From: Aquimarina spongiae
GTDB taxonomy: Bacteria; Bacteroidota; Bacteroidia; Flavobacteriales; Flavobacteriaceae
Direction: 5' to 3'
NCBI RefSeq assembly: GCF_900141785.1
Contig: NZ_FQYP01000003.1
Span: 248,001-312,000, forward strand
Length of the DNA stretch: 64,000 nt
The notes below the pieces were generated by a model that was not told the DNA's origin, searched no databases, and saw only the letters and a list, made by a program, of their open reading frames with translations. This document shows positions 63,901-64,000 of this stretch, in pieces; position 1 is the stretch's first letter; the number at the start of each line of letters is the position of its first letter. The position numbers were made by a program, and so were the translations under genes.

Positions 63901-64000
63901 AAGACTTAACCGGTTAGCAGAAGGCCAAACACCTTCTGGTGAACTATCTCCTAGATCAGAGACTTCTAAGGGTAATTCTATTTGATAGAAATTATTTGTA
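60997..64000 (-). CDS. sprA: SprA, type IX secretion translocon, C-terminal part (partial)
   Basis: About 1,000 residues of the C-terminal part of SprA, the giant beta-barrel that forms the type IX secretion pore and is needed for gliding. The frame stays open to the window edge, so the start lies beyond 64000; TTG at 63897 is internal. Typical features are ANRLSLPLEFLQ near the edge, many beta strands with Asn and Gly, a Lys-rich linker (about 62405-62515: KKKSS, GKDGKKKKKVKPTK), and a final strand ending in FTLRYNFGN. Full SprA is usually more than 2,000 residues. Confidence 0.95.
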   Translation of the reverse strand, partial: TNNFYQIELPLEVSDLGDSSPEGVWPSANRLSLPLEFLQEIKSTVLGNDALSVNDLNFFDGPNNLRVGIKGNPNFGDVRFMMVGVKNDSGSTQSGFVWFNEMRLSDLKNRGGWAAVANMDANIADFANISASGRISTIGFGGIEQGPNERSQEDFRQYDLTTNVNLGQLLPKKWGVQIPFNYSRGEELITPQFDPEFQDLELQDRLDNITDPEEKERVERQSTDYTKRQSFNVIGLRKERTGGKKPMPYDVENFTFSGTYNQTDHRDFEIEKSLDQNVRVGATYDFSFKPKEIEPFKKIKFLGKSRYFDLLKDFNFNPLPTSISVNSNINRQYNEQVFRDITLGPDDIRLPALFQRNFLFDWQYGINHQITKSLNFSFTSANNRIVKNFIDENNEVDNTIGVWSGFFDIGDANTHSQQLQVNYEIPFKKIPLLKFMRGTYTYNADFQWVKGSEALKTLEGIPDLGNTVQNANVHTLNGSLDMNTLYKYVGLTKIKPGKKKKSSTLKRGPKDQEGPALEGKDGKKKKKVKPTKTKLTVGDKAYNTLIGLVTAVKKINVNYQQDNGIFLPGYVREPGFVGTLKPTVGFTFGSQSEIRDIAARNGWLTLFQDFNQQYQEVEGRQLNVQASLGLLKDLKVDISANRNFSETYTENFRVNLDTDGNIDTDNPYSSLSPNVFGNFTISTLLIKTSFQKSDEFNSKAFDDFRQNREIIADRLATEFYGTTSFPRSTEEEPNGYRYPVGFGRTNQAVLLPAFLSAYSGSNPDKVQKGAFRDVPLPNWDVKYTGLMNLKWFKKRFKRFSVAHGYRANYTINQFRTNLEFNNANDVDQAGNFRNPILYSNINLTEQFSPLFRLDMEMKNSVKILAEWKKDRALSLSFDNNLLTEIQGNEYIIGLGYRLQDLSFATRIAGRKQIIKSDLNIRADLSLRQNETLIRYLDLDNTQVTAGQDIYGFKLTADYALSKNLTALFFYDHTFSEYSISTAFPQTTIRGGFTLRYNFGN

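Noticed and set aside
63406..63909. Plus-strand open frame of 167 codons inside sprA
   Set aside because: The SprA frame is well supported; this one has no recognisable fold.
1..64000. Search for tRNA, rRNA, CRISPR arrays and insertion sequences
   Set aside because: No cloverleaf, repeat-spacer series, transposase frame or terminal inverted repeats were found by reading.

Overview
The window looks like chromosomal DNA of a marine-type member of the Flavobacteriaceae (Bacteroidota). The evidence is low GC, weak or absent Shine-Dalgarno sites, several clear promoters of the Bacteroidota type (TTG, about 19 bases, TAnnTTTG), a partial SprA and a PorP/SprF protein of the type IX secretion system, a FolK-deoxynucleoside kinase fusion, a GH3 enzyme, an Nfu protein with a doubled N-terminal domain, and a caa3-type oxidase cluster with tandem subunit III genes. 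I see no rRNA, tRNA, CRISPR array, insertion sequence or prophage. A gene of the 'phage holin' family is an ordinary small membrane protein gene.

Layout. 1-2664: 3' end of an M19 dipeptidase, folK-dNK fusion, YhhQ-like transporter. 2755-5388: giant AsmA-like protein. 5588-9594: a secreted beta-helix protein plus a small secreted helical protein, this two-gene unit being present twice in tandem. 9721-13412: LysE exporter, DUF2797 protein, GH3 enzyme, a small secreted orphan. 13501-17434 (minus): tig, clpP, clpX and a holin-like membrane protein. 17528-21955 (minus): FadL-type porin plus GDSL lipoprotein, then alpha/beta hydrolase plus pdxJ. 22059-29234 (plus): CBS protein, nadK, then an envelope operon of DUF6089 protein, uppS, bamA and two OmpH/Skp chaperones; murI follows a terminator. 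30118-33071 (minus): LytTR regulator with a TPR histidine kinase. 33276-36183: VWA plus rhodanese pair and a serine hydrolase. 36220-40929: PorP/SprF, Nfu, dodecin, DUF255 protein. 41242-43910: three tandem copies of an unnamed secreted protein family, each with its own terminator. 43864-51739 (minus): tsaB and a six-gene MacAB-TolC-type export operon with two adaptors and two permeases. 51953-57217 (minus): heme O synthase, two oxidase subunit III proteins, subunit IV, a SCO-like protein without copper cysteines, a canonical SCO protein, DUF420 protein and a small CSMC protein. 57414-60864: secreted metallo-beta-lactamase-fold hydrolase, two TonB proteins, VanZ-like protein, gcvH. 60997-64000: the C-terminal half of SprA, running off the window.

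Most of the window is core envelope, protein quality control and respiration biology. The parts least explained by known families are the duplicated beta-helix/small-protein unit and the triplicated secreted family. Both are secreted, tandemly amplified and separately terminated, which suggests lineage-specific surface or periplasmic functions. The main limits are that no database search was possible, start codons are chosen by reading alone (several appear to be TTG or GTG), and paralogue similarity was judged by eye.
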